Part shown: positions 25,960 through 35,103 of the stretch, piece after piece
Layout of the letters: every line of letters starts with the position of its first letter
Numbering within the stretch: the first letter of the stretch is position 1
Assembly (NCBI RefSeq): GCF_001263205.1
Contig: NZ_CP012333.1
Span: forward strand, 930,001 to 994,000
DNA from: Labilithrix luteola
GTDB taxonomy: Bacteria; Myxococcota_A; Polyangia; Polyangiales; Polyangiaceae
DNA: 64,000 nt
Reading direction: 5' to 3'
The notes under the pieces: generated by a model
What the model saw: the letters and a program-made list of their open reading frames with translations, nothing else
Database searches by the model: none
Told to the model about the DNA's origin: nothing
Position numbers and translations under genes: made by a program

Positions 25960-26760
25960 CTAGCGCTCGCCGAGGCGGTCGATGGCGTGCCTCAGTGCTT
26001 CTTGCATCGTGCGCATGGTGCGAACGCCGCCGAGCTCCATTCCGAACGAGACGATCGTCTGCGCCACGGCCGGTCGCAAACCGCAGAGCAGCGCCTCGGT
26101 GCCGACGAGACGCGCCGAGTGGAACAGCTGCAAGAGGTTCTGCGCCGTCGACGTGTCGACGACCTCGACGCCCGTGAGATCGATGATGGCGAACTTCGCG
26201 CGCTCGCGGATGATCGCCTGGAGCATCGTCTCGGCCATCTCGGTCACGCGATCACGATTGATGGTGCCGATGACGGGCAGGCAGAGAACGCCTTCCCACA
26301 CCTTGAGGATCGGCGTGCCGAGCGCCTGGATCGTCGCGGATTGCGCACGCACGACGTCGAGCTGCGCGCGGAGCTCGTCATGGAGCTTCATGCGCTCCGT
26401 CGCGTCTTCGACCACCGCCACGCATCCGACGACCACGCCCGAGTCGTCGCGAATCGGCGTGGCGTTCATGACGGCGATGATCTCGTCGCCCGACGTCGCC
26501 GAACGATAGGCACCCTGGTACGAGGCAGGCGTGCCCGCGAGCGCCTGATCGACCGCGGGGATGATCCGCTGGTCGGGAATGTACGACATGCTCAAGCCGA
26601 CGACGCGCTGGCGCGACGAGTGGAGGATCTTCGCGAGAGCGTCGTTGCAGTCGACGACGCGACGATCGGGATCGACCACGAACAGCCCAATCGCGGCACC
26701 TTCGAACGCCAGACGGAATCGTTCCGCCGTGTCCAGCACGTCGCGTGCACTCGTCGTCAT
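25960..26760 (-). CDS. RsbR-like PAS-STAS protein
   Basis: 266 residues. An N-terminal PAS domain (about 12-125, with FEGAAIGLFVVDPDRRVVDCNDA) is joined by a short helix to a STAS domain (about 150-262). The STAS domain keeps the phosphoacceptor region VVDTST (residues 201-206) and a second Thr at 235 in LRPAVAQTIV, as in RsbR stressosome proteins. It probably senses a signal through PAS and is phosphorylated by an RsbT-type kinase. No rsbS, rsbT or rsbU neighbour exists here, so the partner must be elsewhere. The gene is flanked downstream by the palindromic repeat. Confidence 0.88.
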   Translation of the reverse strand: MTTSARDVLDTAERFRLAFEGAAIGLFVVDPDRRVVDCNDALAKILHSSRQRVVGLSMSYIPDQRIIPAVDQALAGTPASYQGAYRSATSGDEIIAVMNATPIRDDSGVVVGCVAVVEDATERMKLHDELRAQLDVVRAQSATIQALGTPILKVWEGVLCLPVIGTINRDRVTEMAETMLQAIIRERAKFAIIDLTGVEVVDTSTAQNLLQLFHSARLVGTEALLCGLRPAVAQTIVSFGMELGGVRTMRTMQEALRHAIDRLGER

Positions 26761-26874
26761 CGAACAAAGTTCTATGCGAAGCCCCCCAACCTCGCCAGAA
26801 ATGCTCCGTGAATTCTGGCGGCTCGTCGAGTTACCAGGGCACGGCCCCGCTCGGCCCTGCCCCGACGCTCGCCG

Positions 26875-27582
26875 TCAGTGGGCCGCGAGAAGCGCGGCGA
26901 TCTGGGGCTCGATCGCCTCCGGCTTTTCGGGCGATTCGAAGCGGTGAACGACCTTGCCGTGACGGTCGACGAGGAACTTCGTGAAGTTCCATTTGACCGC
27001 GTCGGTGCCGAGCAGCTCGGGGAAGTTCTTCTCGAGGTGGCCGTAGAGCATCTCGGCCCCGGGCATCTCCTTGCTCAACGAGCCGGCCTGCTGGGCGCGC
27101 ATGTACTGGTAGAGCGGGTGCGCGTTCGACCCGTTCACTTCGATCTTCGAGAAGAGCGGGAAGTGCACCGCGTAGCGCGTGGTGCAGAACGTCTTGATCT
27201 CGGTCTCCGTGCCCGGCTCTTGGTGACCGAACTGGTCACACGGGAAGCCGAGGATCTCGAAGCCCTCCTTCGCGTGCTTCTGATAGAGCGCCTCGAGCGC
27301 CTCGTATTGCGGGGTGAACCCGCACTTGCTCGCGACGTTCACGACGAGCAGCACCTTGCCGCGATAGCGATCGAGCTTCACCGGCTCGCCGTCGATCGTC
27401 TTCACTTCGAAGTCGTAGATCGGCGCGCTCGCACTCGAAGAGGAGGCCTTCGCGCTCGCCGTGGTCTCGCTCGCATTTGCCGCCGGCGTAGCAGCATTTC
27501 CTCCGCCGCACGCGACAACGAGAGCAGCACCTGCGAACGCGCAGATGACGAACGAAGAACGCAAGGAGCGACGAAGACTCAT
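26875..27582 (-). CDS. Lipoprotein glutathione peroxidase
   Basis: 235 residues from the ATG at 27582, which is preceded by GAGGAG. A lipobox (LVVAC, Cys25) and a Ser/Ala linker precede the GPx domain (about 55-235). Catalytic residues are visible: Cys87 in NVASKCGFT, Gln117 in FPCDQFGHQ, and Trp198/Asn199 in KWNFTKF. It is a Cys-type enzyme, probably thioredoxin-dependent as in most bacteria, and anchored at the envelope to detoxify peroxides. It starts 33 bases after the stop of the zinc-ribbon gene, on the same strand. Confidence 0.94.
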   Translation of the reverse strand: MSLRRSLRSSFVICAFAGAALVVACGGGNAATPAANASETTASAKASSSSASAPIYDFEVKTIDGEPVKLDRYRGKVLLVVNVASKCGFTPQYEALEALYQKHAKEGFEILGFPCDQFGHQEPGTETEIKTFCTTRYAVHFPLFSKIEVNGSNAHPLYQYMRAQQAGSLSKEMPGAEMLYGHLEKNFPELLGTDAVKWNFTKFLVDRHGKVVHRFESPEKPEAIEPQIAALLAAH

Positions 27583-27615
27583 GGTCGCTCCTCTATAGCG
27601 CACGAGCGAAGGCGA

Positions 27616-28479
27616 TCAGAATGCCTGCGGGCGGACCTTGGTGGGCGTCTTCGACGATGCCGTCGGCGCCGCCTTGGGAGCCGTTGCCGTAGGTGCAGCG
27701 ACGTGGGTAGCCGCCGCCGTGGCCGCGGGTTTTGCGGCCGCGGTCGCAACCGGCGTTGCAGCGGGTGCGGGCGGCGTGGGCGCGGCGCTCGCCGTGGCGG
27801 TGGCGGGAGGCGGAGCGGGATCGGGCGCCGAGACCTGCGCGTTGCCCGAGCGCTGCGTGCGCCCCGTCACCGTGACGTTTCCGCCGATGTTCACGCGGGC
27901 ATTGCCGCTCGCGTCGGCGAGGATCTTCGTTGCCTTCACCGAGCCGTTGATGATCGTGACCTGCGCGTTGCCCGTGGCTTCGATCGCCGTCGGCGCGCTG
28001 ATCGTGCAGTCCGTGCAGCGGAAGTGGCAGTTGCCCGTAGCGCTGATGGCCGTCCCCACGGGGAAGTTCGCTTCGACGCCCTGGACGGCGATCTCGTCGT
28101 TGCCGGTGCAGGTGAAGGGCTCGGTACCGTCCCACACGAGGCTGGACATCAGCGAGCTGTGCTTCGAGCACTTGGAGAACGCCACGCCACCACCGCCGAG
28201 GCTCGCCGTCAGGACGACGACCATCCACACGATCCACGACATTTTGTACGCGGCGTTGTGGTGGTACGCGACCTGCTGCGCGACGGAGTCCTCGTCGTGA
28301 TGCGAGGGCCCGCGCACGACGATGATCGCCGGAACGTGCTGCTGCGGAGGAGGAGGCGCCGCCACTCCTTGGAGCGACTCACGCTTGCAGTAAGGACAGT
28401 TGTAAGAGAACTGACCTGCCGTCGGATTGATCGGCGTCGGCGGGGGCGCTCCGCAGTGCGGACACAAGATCGGCTGCAT
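27616..28479 (-). CDS. Zinc-ribbon membrane protein with beta-helix-like domain
   Basis: 287 residues. The N-terminus has a zinc ribbon (CPHCGAPPP and CPYCKRES), then a membrane span (SWIVWMVVVLTASLGGGGVAF). A repetitive, outside-facing domain follows (about residues 115-215; TCTGNDEIAVQG, ISATGNCHFRC, IEATGNAQVTIING, ADASGNARVNIGG, with GNA/GNC repeats every 20 or so residues), of the DUF3060 type. The tail is Ala/Pro/Thr-rich. Function unknown. It lies between Ada and the glutathione peroxidase on the same strand. Confidence 0.8.
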   Translation of the reverse strand: MQPILCPHCGAPPPTPINPTAGQFSYNCPYCKRESLQGVAAPPPPQQHVPAIIVVRGPSHHDEDSVAQQVAYHHNAAYKMSWIVWMVVVLTASLGGGGVAFSKCSKHSSLMSSLVWDGTEPFTCTGNDEIAVQGVEANFPVGTAISATGNCHFRCTDCTISAPTAIEATGNAQVTIINGSVKATKILADASGNARVNIGGNVTVTGRTQRSGNAQVSAPDPAPPPATATASAAPTPPAPAATPVATAAAKPAATAAATHVAAPTATAPKAAPTASSKTPTKVRPQAF

Positions 28480-28557
28480 GATGGGCTCGGCAGAATCTTA
28501 CACGGCCGCGCCTCCGATGGAGCTGCCCATGGGTGTAGGAAGGTGACGTACGCGGCG

Positions 28558-29649
28558 TCAGTTGCCACGTTCCCGTGAGAGAAGCGCCTTCTTTCGCGAT
28601 AGACCCCAGCGGTAGCCGCCCAGTTCGCCGTCTTCGCGGACGACGCGGTGGCAAGGCACGACGACCGCCACGGGGTTGTTTCCGCACGCGGTGCCCACGG
28701 CCCTCACGGCCCGGGGTGCGCCGATACGACGCGCCAGCTCCGAATACGAGACCGTCGCGCCGGCGGGGATCTCCCGCAACGCACGCCACACCTTCTGCTG
28801 GAAGGCGGTACCGATGAGGTCGACCGGAACGTTGCGCGTTGCCTCGGGCGATTCGACCATGGCCACGACTTCGCGAACGAGCGCGGCGAGATCGGAGTCC
28901 TGCGCCAACTTCACGGCCTCGATCGTCGCCTTCGGGAATCGGCGGCGCAGATCGTCGAGGAGCACGGCGTCCGAGTCACCGAACGCGGTTGCGCACACGC
29001 CCCGCTCGGTGACGGCAACGAGGACACGCCCCAACGAGCAGCGAGTGACGACCGCGCGGATCGCGATCCCCTCGCCGCCCTTGCGAATGGCCGACGGCGG
29101 CATCCCGAGCGCGCCGCTCGCTTCTTCGTAGAAGCGGCTGCTCGATCCATACCCCGCGTCGTGGAAGGCCGAGGTGACGTTGGCGCTCTCGCGCAAACCT
29201 CGGTCGACGCGCTTCAGACGATAGGCAGCGAAGTACTCGCGCGGCGTCATCCCCGTCCCGGCCTTGAAGAGCCGGTGGAAGTAGTGCGGGCTCAACTCCA
29301 TGGCCGTGGCGAGAGACTCCAAGCTCGGCACGCCCTCGGACGCTTCGATGAGCCGGCATGCGCGCTCGACGAGCATCGCGTGGCGCTCTTCCTGCGATGC
29401 TTCGCGAGGCTTGCAGCGTTTGCACGGCCGATAGCCGGCGCGCTCGGCGTCGTCGGGCGTGCGGTGAAAACCGACGTTCTCCCGACGCGCGAGGCGAGCG
29501 GCGCAGCTCGGCCGGCAGTACACGCCGGTGGTCACGACCGAATAGTAGAACTGACCATCCGCGTGAGGGTCGCGCCGGCGAATCGCTTCGTAGCGCTCCG
29601 CATCGAGGTCCTTCGAGGTCGAGCTTTCGGTGAAGCGATCGGTGAACAT
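28558..29649 (-). CDS. ada: Ada: methylated-DNA methyltransferase and transcriptional activator
   Basis: 363 residues with all parts of E. coli-type Ada: an N-terminal zinc domain with four Cys (Cys45, Cys49, Cys76, Cys79 in VYCRPSC and CKRC; one accepts methyl from phosphotriesters), an AraC-type HTH (about 95-185, with ESLATAMELSPHYFHRLFKAGTGMTP in pieces), and an O6-methylguanine methyltransferase domain with Cys333 in PCHRV. It repairs alkylated DNA and, when methylated, activates its regulon. The ATG at 29649 is preceded by AAGGAG; a longer frame upstream lacks any domain. Confidence 0.95.
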   Translation of the reverse strand: MFTDRFTESSTSKDLDAERYEAIRRRDPHADGQFYYSVVTTGVYCRPSCAARLARRENVGFHRTPDDAERAGYRPCKRCKPREASQEERHAMLVERACRLIEASEGVPSLESLATAMELSPHYFHRLFKAGTGMTPREYFAAYRLKRVDRGLRESANVTSAFHDAGYGSSSRFYEEASGALGMPPSAIRKGGEGIAIRAVVTRCSLGRVLVAVTERGVCATAFGDSDAVLLDDLRRRFPKATIEAVKLAQDSDLAALVREVVAMVESPEATRNVPVDLIGTAFQQKVWRALREIPAGATVSYSELARRIGAPRAVRAVGTACGNNPVAVVVPCHRVVREDGELGGYRWGLSRKKALLSRERGN

Positions 29650-29954
29650 GGGGGGCTCCTTGCCGTCGTTGCCCTTCACCATGCGCGCGGGAGCTCCGCT
29701 TCGCGCTCCGGTCCTTGCTTTCGAATTCGAAACGGACCGCGCCATGTTCCGCACTCTAGCTACTGCGCCAGCGCTTTGCGAAATGTCGCCAGCTCGCTGA
29801 CGCTCGAGGTGCCAACCGAACGAACGGGCTCGACCAACGTGCACAATACACATTCTTCGAGCACCCGAGACGTCGCGGGGACAGGCACATCGAATGGCCG
29901 CCGTTAGTGTTCGCCGCCGCCTCCAGCGAGGCGTTCGCTCGGATGGAGAGTTTC
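29650..29954. other. Divergent intergenic region before ada and the esterase-like gene
   Basis: 305 bases, starts of ada (leftward) and of the esterase-like lipoprotein (rightward). It should hold both promoters. GGATGGAGAG precedes the rightward ATG. I see no clear Ada box or other repeat. Confidence 0.35.
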
Positions 29955-31445
29955 ATGAAGCCTACGACTTCGCTTGCGCTCGCCTTGGCGGGAGCGCTCG
30001 GCAGTGTGCTCTTTGCATGTGGCAGCGACGGTGGGCCGAGCGGTGGCGCGAGCCCCGACGTGGCGCCTTCACCGAGCACGACGACCACCACGACGGGGCC
30101 GGGGAACTCCACGCCGCCCGACGCTGGCCCGCCGTCCCCCAAGCCGGACGCCGGTGACGACGCAGGCACCGACGACAACCGCGCGCGGTGCGGTGCGACC
30201 CCCTATACGTGGCTGCCTTCCACCACCATGGGCGACGTGCTGCAGGCCGAGACGAAGGCGCAGCACACCATCATCGAGCTGAACTACGCCCTCTACAAGG
30301 CGAGCAGCGCGCTGAAGACGACGCGCCTCGCGAAGCTCGGCACGAAGAGCAAGCTGCTTCGCTACCAGACGCAGGATCGCGGAAAGCCCATCGACGCGAC
30401 CGCGCTCGTTTCGTACCCGGACGTCTCGGGCAACAAGACGTATCCGATCATGCTCATCCTGCACGGCACGGCAGGCTTCAACGATGCGTGCGCACCGTCG
30501 AAGGGCGTGGCCGACGACACGTTCGGCGGCTTCCTCGACGAAGCGGCGGCGCTCATGGCCGTGTTCGCATCGTTCGGGTACATCACCGTCGCGCCCGACT
30601 ACATCGGCTTGAAGAGCCTCGGCGCACCGACGGGGTTCATGCATCCCTATCTCGTCGCCGAGCCGACCGCGATCGCATCGCTCGATGCCGTGCGCGCAGC
30701 GAAGAAGGCCCTCGTGGGCTCGAACGTCACGCCGGGTGACGTCGTCGTGATGGGCGGCTCGCAAGGCGGACACGCCGCGGCGTTCGTCAATCGCTACGCC
30801 CCGCACTACGCGCCGGAGTTGACGATCAAAGGCTCCGTCTGGGATGTTCCTCCGACCGACCTCTTGAACGAAGCGCAGGTCGCGCTCGGCTCGTGGGTGA
30901 ACTCGACGAAGAACATGGTCGCCGTCACCGCGGCGTTCGACTCGTGGTACGCGTCGGCTCCCGGACGCCTCGGCTCGGCGTTCCTCGCGCCGTACGACAC
31001 CTCGGTTCCGGCCGCTCTCGCGAGCACGTGCTCGTCGAGTCAGGTTCTGTCGGGCGCCACGCGCGAGACGCTGTTCGCACCGAGCTACCTCGCCGCGGGT
31101 CAGAAACCGAACTTCGACAACCTCACGCCGTGGGCCTGCTACTTCACGGAGAACAGCCTGCCGACGACCTCGGTGCCCAAGGTCGACTCCATTCCGAGCA
31201 TGTTCCTCCTCGCCGCGAACGACGAGCTCGTCAGCACGCCCACGGAGCGCGCCGCGTTCCAGAAGCTCTGTTCGCAGGGCCACGTGCTGCAGTACCTGGA
31301 ATGCGAGGGCGCCGGCCACACGAAGCCGCTCACCTATGCCTTCGACCAGTGGCTGGACTTCCTCGAAGCACGACTCGCGGGCACTCCCCTCACGGACGTG
31401 TGCAACGTGAAGCCGGCGGAGAGGTGCACGAGCACACCGAACTGA
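29955..31445 (+). CDS. Alpha/beta-hydrolase lipoprotein (secretory lipase-like)
   Basis: 496 residues. Signal sequence with lipobox (VLFAC), then a long Ser/Thr/Pro/Asp linker (about residues 22-75) that places the enzyme away from the membrane. The hydrolase domain has ILHGTAGFND (oxyanion region), the nucleophile GGSQGG (about residue 268), an Asp in AANDELV and His in GAGHTKPL. The pattern resembles secretory lipase/esterase families. ATG at 29955 after GGATGGAGAG; an ATG at 29943 is also possible. Substrate unknown. Confidence 0.87.
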   Translation: MKPTTSLALALAGALGSVLFACGSDGGPSGGASPDVAPSPSTTTTTTGPGNSTPPDAGPPSPKPDAGDDAGTDDNRARCGATPYTWLPSTTMGDVLQAETKAQHTIIELNYALYKASSALKTTRLAKLGTKSKLLRYQTQDRGKPIDATALVSYPDVSGNKTYPIMLILHGTAGFNDACAPSKGVADDTFGGFLDEAAALMAVFASFGYITVAPDYIGLKSLGAPTGFMHPYLVAEPTAIASLDAVRAAKKALVGSNVTPGDVVVMGGSQGGHAAAFVNRYAPHYAPELTIKGSVWDVPPTDLLNEAQVALGSWVNSTKNMVAVTAAFDSWYASAPGRLGSAFLAPYDTSVPAALASTCSSSQVLSGATRETLFAPSYLAAGQKPNFDNLTPWACYFTENSLPTTSVPKVDSIPSMFLLAANDELVSTPTERAAFQKLCSQGHVLQYLECEGAGHTKPLTYAFDQWLDFLEARLAGTPLTDVCNVKPAERCTSTPN

Positions 31446-31577
31446 GCGCCACTCTCGACGGACCTCTCTCTGAGTGTCCACGATCGTCCGCAACCGTCTC
31501 GGCGCGACTGGCCATCGCGTCGAGGCTGCGGCTGCGGAGCACGTTGACCGTCTCGCGCGAGCTCTTACGGTCTCGGC

Positions 31578-32201
31578 ATGCGCGCGGCAATTCTCGGAGC
31601 GTGCGTGATGACGTTGGCCTTCGTGGGCTGCGCGAGTGCGCCGCTGCCTCCAGGCATGACGGTACGATCACCTGTCGTCTCCACCGAAGATTCGTCGATG
31701 GATGTCCTCGCCTCGGTCCCCGTGCCGCCATCGATGCGTGCACTGCTCGTCGCGTATCCCCCAGACCCGTGCGCCAGCACGGCGAGCGTGGTGCTGCTCG
31801 ATGGTCGCGGACGATTCATCGGCGCCGTCGCACCAGGCACGGCAACCCTTCTTGCCGTGCCCGCACTGACGCGAACGCTGCACGCGATCTCCAGTGACGA
31901 GTTGACGGCTCCCGTCGGAAGCTCCGTGGTCCGCGACGTCGTCGTCGTTCCACCTTCGCCATCGGGGCTCCTCGTGTCCGCCACACGCTTCAGTCCGAGC
32001 GTGTGCGGCAATGGTCGCCCGCAGCTCGAGAGCGCCACCAAGGAGCAGCTCGAGTGGAAGCTCGTCGACGTGGCGTTCATCGAGCCGCGTCCCGGCGCCG
32101 GCGAAGCATGGCTCGCGGCGCATCGCGCGAGGGTCGACGAGATTCTGCACCGGCGCTCCGAGATGGCAGTCGACGTGGCGTGGTCGGGCGGCCCGCTCTG
32201 A
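31578..32201 (+). CDS. Lipoprotein of unknown function
   Basis: 207 residues. Lipobox (LAFVGC, Cys about 18). The remainder has a short beta-rich section with PPDPCASTASVVLLDGRGRFIGAVAPGT, which is a domain often seen in myxobacterial lipoproteins (from memory), and a helical end (GEAWLAAHRARVDEILHRR). No family is named with confidence. The frame on the opposite strand is a shadow. It is preceded by the esterase-like gene 132 bases upstream and followed by the ECF sigma factor. Confidence 0.75.
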   Translation: MRAAILGACVMTLAFVGCASAPLPPGMTVRSPVVSTEDSSMDVLASVPVPPSMRALLVAYPPDPCASTASVVLLDGRGRFIGAVAPGTATLLAVPALTRTLHAISSDELTAPVGSSVVRDVVVVPPSPSGLLVSATRFSPSVCGNGRPQLESATKEQLEWKLVDVAFIEPRPGAGEAWLAAHRARVDEILHRRSEMAVDVAWSGGPL

Positions 32202-32429
32202 CTCTGACCGGCGCGTACGGTCGCGCTCACGAGAACGTCACCCACACGTCGGCACACGGGCGAGCCCGGGCGCGATGCCCCCCGAAATCGCCCCGGACGA
32301 GCTTCGATTCGTCTTGTTGATGTGGATAATCCCGGCCGAAACGGCGTATCTCGCCGCTGCACCGACGCGGTGCGTCTGAGGCAACAGCGTTAGGGATGTC
32401 GTTTGGGTGATCGAATCGGCAAAGCGGCG

Positions 32430-33074
32430 ATGAGTGATGTGGGCACGACAGCGGCCGCACTTCCTTCGCTCGCAGCGGCCTCCGGCCAGGAGGAGACCGC
32501 CGCCAGTGATCCGCCGGTCTCCGGCCGGGTGCTGACGTCCATGACCGCCCACACGCTCGTGGAGGAGAACGCGGACTTCGTCTACCGAAGCCTCCGTCGT
32601 GCAGGCCTGGACGGCACGACCGCGGACGATGCCACACAGCAGGTCTTCGTCATTGCCGCTGGGAAGCTCGACGGCATCGAGCAAGGCAAGGAGAAGGGCT
32701 TCCTCTACTCCGCCGCCATGAACGTCGCGGCCCAGCACAGGCGCAAGACCATCCGCCTCGGAGAGGTCGCCTTCGACGACGAGCTCGCCGAGAACCGCCT
32801 CCTCGACTCGCACGAGCCGCTGTCGCTCGACGACCTCATCGATCAGCAGCGCGCACGCACCATCCTCGAAGAGATCTTGAGCTCGATGCCCGAGCGACTC
32901 CGCGAGGTCTTCGTGCTGTGCGAAATCGAAGAGCTGAGCGCCCCCGAAGTCGCCGCGTGCATCGACATCCCGGTCGGCACCGTGGCCTCGCGCCTTCTGC
33001 GCGCACTGGAGGTCTTCGACCAAACGTTGAGCCGGATTCGCGTCCGGCGCGCCGTCCGAAACGGTCAACCATGA
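32430..33074 (+). CDS. ECF-type RNA polymerase sigma factor
   Basis: About 214 residues. Region 2 runs about 40-110 (DFVYRSLRRAGLDGTTADDATQQVFVIAAGKL), and region 4 about 140-200 (LSSMPERLREVFVLCEIEELSAPEVAACIDIPVGTVASRLLRA). Like other ECF factors it lacks regions 1 and 3. The ATG at 32430 was chosen; a TTG at 32403 would add nine residues. Its stop overlaps the ATG of the next gene (ATGA), so the two are probably co-translated and the neighbour may be its anti-sigma factor. Confidence 0.9.
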   Translation: MSDVGTTAAALPSLAAASGQEETAASDPPVSGRVLTSMTAHTLVEENADFVYRSLRRAGLDGTTADDATQQVFVIAAGKLDGIEQGKEKGFLYSAAMNVAAQHRRKTIRLGEVAFDDELAENRLLDSHEPLSLDDLIDQQRARTILEEILSSMPERLREVFVLCEIEELSAPEVAACIDIPVGTVASRLLRALEVFDQTLSRIRVRRAVRNGQP

Positions 33075-33901
33075 ACGACGACGCCACCAACGATCGTCGC
33101 GTGCTTCTACGACGCGCGCTCGTGAAAGCGGGCCGCGAAGAGCGGGTCTCGTCCGAGCTCCGTTCGCGCTTGCTCGCGACCGCGGCAGTGTCGGCCGCAA
33201 CGACGGTGTCGACCAGCTCCGCGGCCGAGGTCGCAAGGCCATCGGACAGCCTCGCGCCACCGCCGTCGAGTAGAAGCAGCACGGCCATCCGCGTGAGCGG
33301 CACCGCCCCTGCGTGGAAGACGGCGGGCGTCCTCTTCGCCATCGGAGCCGTTGCCGTCTCTGCCATGACGGTCACGCGAACGGAAAGCACGCCCCTCACG
33401 CCTCCACAGGCGACGGCAACACCGGTTCCGGAGGCCCCCGCCGACGCGCCCCCTGCCGCCGCCCCGTCCGCCGAGGTCCCCGCCGAAGTCACGACGCTGA
33501 CGGTCGACCAGCTTCGAAGCGTGTCCTCGGGTGCTCCGTCCATCAAGAAGGTGGACGCTGCGAAAGTAGCCGCCCCCGCTCTCGACGAGCAAACCACGGC
33601 CCGACCTGCCAGCACCGCGCGACTCACGGAGGAGATGCAACGCCTCGCGGAGATCCGGTCCGCCGCGAATGGCGCCCGTCCGGGCGAAGCCCTTCGACGA
33701 CTCGAGGAGTATCGAACGGACTTCCCGAACGGGATGCACGCCGAAGAAGCGGAAGTCTTGAGGATCGAGTCGCTTTCCCGGCTCGGACGCACCTCGGCGG
33801 CGGCGGCCCTCGCACGGAAGTTCTTGAACGAACGGCCCAATAGCCCCTACGTCGGTCGTATCCGCGCCACGCTCGCGACGCTTCCCAACAGCGACGATTA
33901 G
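33071..33901 (+). CDS. Probable anti-sigma/membrane partner of the ECF factor
   Basis: 276 residues. An N-terminal charged helix region (about 1-40) without a clear zinc-binding anti-sigma motif, a membrane span (WKTAGVLFAIGAVAVSAMTV), a Pro/Ala-rich linker, and a C-terminal helical repeat of TPR type (GEALRRLEEYRTDFPNGMHAEEAEVLRIESL). The layout matches small membrane-bound regulators paired with ECF factors in myxobacteria. The four-base overlap with the sigma gene supports this. No catalytic motif is visible. Confidence 0.78.
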   Translation: MNDDATNDRRVLLRRALVKAGREERVSSELRSRLLATAAVSAATTVSTSSAAEVARPSDSLAPPPSSRSSTAIRVSGTAPAWKTAGVLFAIGAVAVSAMTVTRTESTPLTPPQATATPVPEAPADAPPAAAPSAEVPAEVTTLTVDQLRSVSSGAPSIKKVDAAKVAAPALDEQTTARPASTARLTEEMQRLAEIRSAANGARPGEALRRLEEYRTDFPNGMHAEEAEVLRIESLSRLGRTSAAAALARKFLNERPNSPYVGRIRATLATLPNSDD

Positions 33902-33988
33902 TCGAGTGGCCGTCCGATCGCTTCGGTGACGGGCACGCCTCGTGCGCGTCAAGGCCCAGCGGGCGCGACGCTCGCCGCGTAGGGTGCG

Positions 33989-34735
33989 TCACTGTCGGAA
34001 GTCGTAACGAAGGCCGAGGCCGAACGTGGCCATCACCGCAGGAACCTCGTAGGCAACCTCGTCTCCAAAGACGAAGCGGCCGCGTACGAGGGGAACTTCG
34101 AGGCCGACTTCGGCTTCGATCGCAAAGCCCTTGCCGAGCGCGAGCCCGAGGCGGCCTGAAACGCGAGGAGCAATCCAGGCGCGCAGGAACGAGACGCCGT
34201 TCGGCCCCTGCTCGGGCGTCGCGGAGAGCATGCCGAGCGCGATGCCGGCACAGGGCGCGAAATCGAAGGCGCCTACGACCGCGCGAGCGGGGCACGCGGA
34301 GGGAATGAGGTAGCCCCAGAAGAAGTGTGCACGCGAGCCCTCGATCTCGCGGCTCGCGGCGATTGCCTGGAATGTCAGGCGGAAGCTCGTACGGAGGCCC
34401 GTCAGGCGATGGAGATCGACGAAGGCGTCGCCGCCGATCGGCCATAGGTCCGTCGTCGCGAGATCCACCCGGAGGCCGGCGGCATACTCCCACGCGGGCT
34501 TCGAAGGAGGTGGCGATGGTTGGGGTTGTGGCGGTGGCGGTGGGACGGAAACGGCCGGCGGTGGTGGCTCGGCGCGAGCGGCCAGTCCTCCTGCGAACGA
34601 GGAGACCAGCACTGCTGGGACCGCGAGCGCCACCACGCGTAAGGCGCGCGCGAGCGTGAGGAAGCTTCGATGACTCGGGAGATTCGGCAGACGCGAGTGA
34701 CGCGAGTGACGAAAGCCGCGCACCGTGCCGGGCAT
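33989..34735 (-). CDS. Predicted outer-membrane beta-barrel protein
   Basis: 248 residues from the ATG at 34735. A hydrophobic signal segment (ALRVVALAVPAVLVSSFAGGLAARA) precedes a Pro-rich stretch and then alternating strands ending in VMATFGLGLRYDF, an outer-membrane C-terminal pattern (final strand, aromatic residue at the second-to-last position). The upstream extension to 34846 is less likely. In the N-terminus a tandem 9-base unit GACGCGAGT (34690-34707) encodes Arg-His-Ser repeats. Function unknown. Confidence 0.7.
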   Translation of the reverse strand: MPGTVRGFRHSRHSRLPNLPSHRSFLTLARALRVVALAVPAVLVSSFAGGLAARAEPPPPAVSVPPPPPQPQPSPPPSKPAWEYAAGLRVDLATTDLWPIGGDAFVDLHRLTGLRTSFRLTFQAIAASREIEGSRAHFFWGYLIPSACPARAVVGAFDFAPCAGIALGMLSATPEQGPNGVSFLRAWIAPRVSGRLGLALGKGFAIEAEVGLEVPLVRGRFVFGDEVAYEVPAVMATFGLGLRYDFRQ

Positions 34736-35103
34736 GGACGCAAGCGAGCGTCGCACGACCGGCCCCGCGACGCACGCCCTTCGTGCTCGTGACGGCCTTC
34801 CGCCGATGGACGCCACGGGCACGACGCCGTCGGTCGCGACGGGCAAAGCGGACCCTCCGCCGCAGCCCTATCGCCCTCTTCCACCGATCGATCATCCAAT
34901 CGAAAAGGGCATCGCATTTCGAGGCGCCCTCGGGTCCCTTACGGAAGATGTCCGGTGTGCTACAGCCAACGGGCTTTTCCAGGCCGATCGGCACCTTGGT
35001 CGCCCGAACTGACGACGCCCGAAGCGACTGCTCGCGCGCCGCCCGTCACTCAAGCGGGCGACTCGCGACGCTGCCTCGGAAGACCTCAATTGGCAGGGTC
35101 ACC
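34736..35103. other. Intergenic region before the large lipoprotein gene
   Basis: 368 bases. A rightward frame (34725-35012) is open, but it overlaps the start of the leftward barrel gene and has no ribosome-binding site or motif, so I do not call it. GCAGGG before the ATG at 35104 serves the next gene. Confidence 0.35.

Noticed and set aside
34725..35012. Rightward 95-residue frame
   Set aside because: No ribosome-binding site, overlaps the start of the leftward barrel gene, no recognisable motif.
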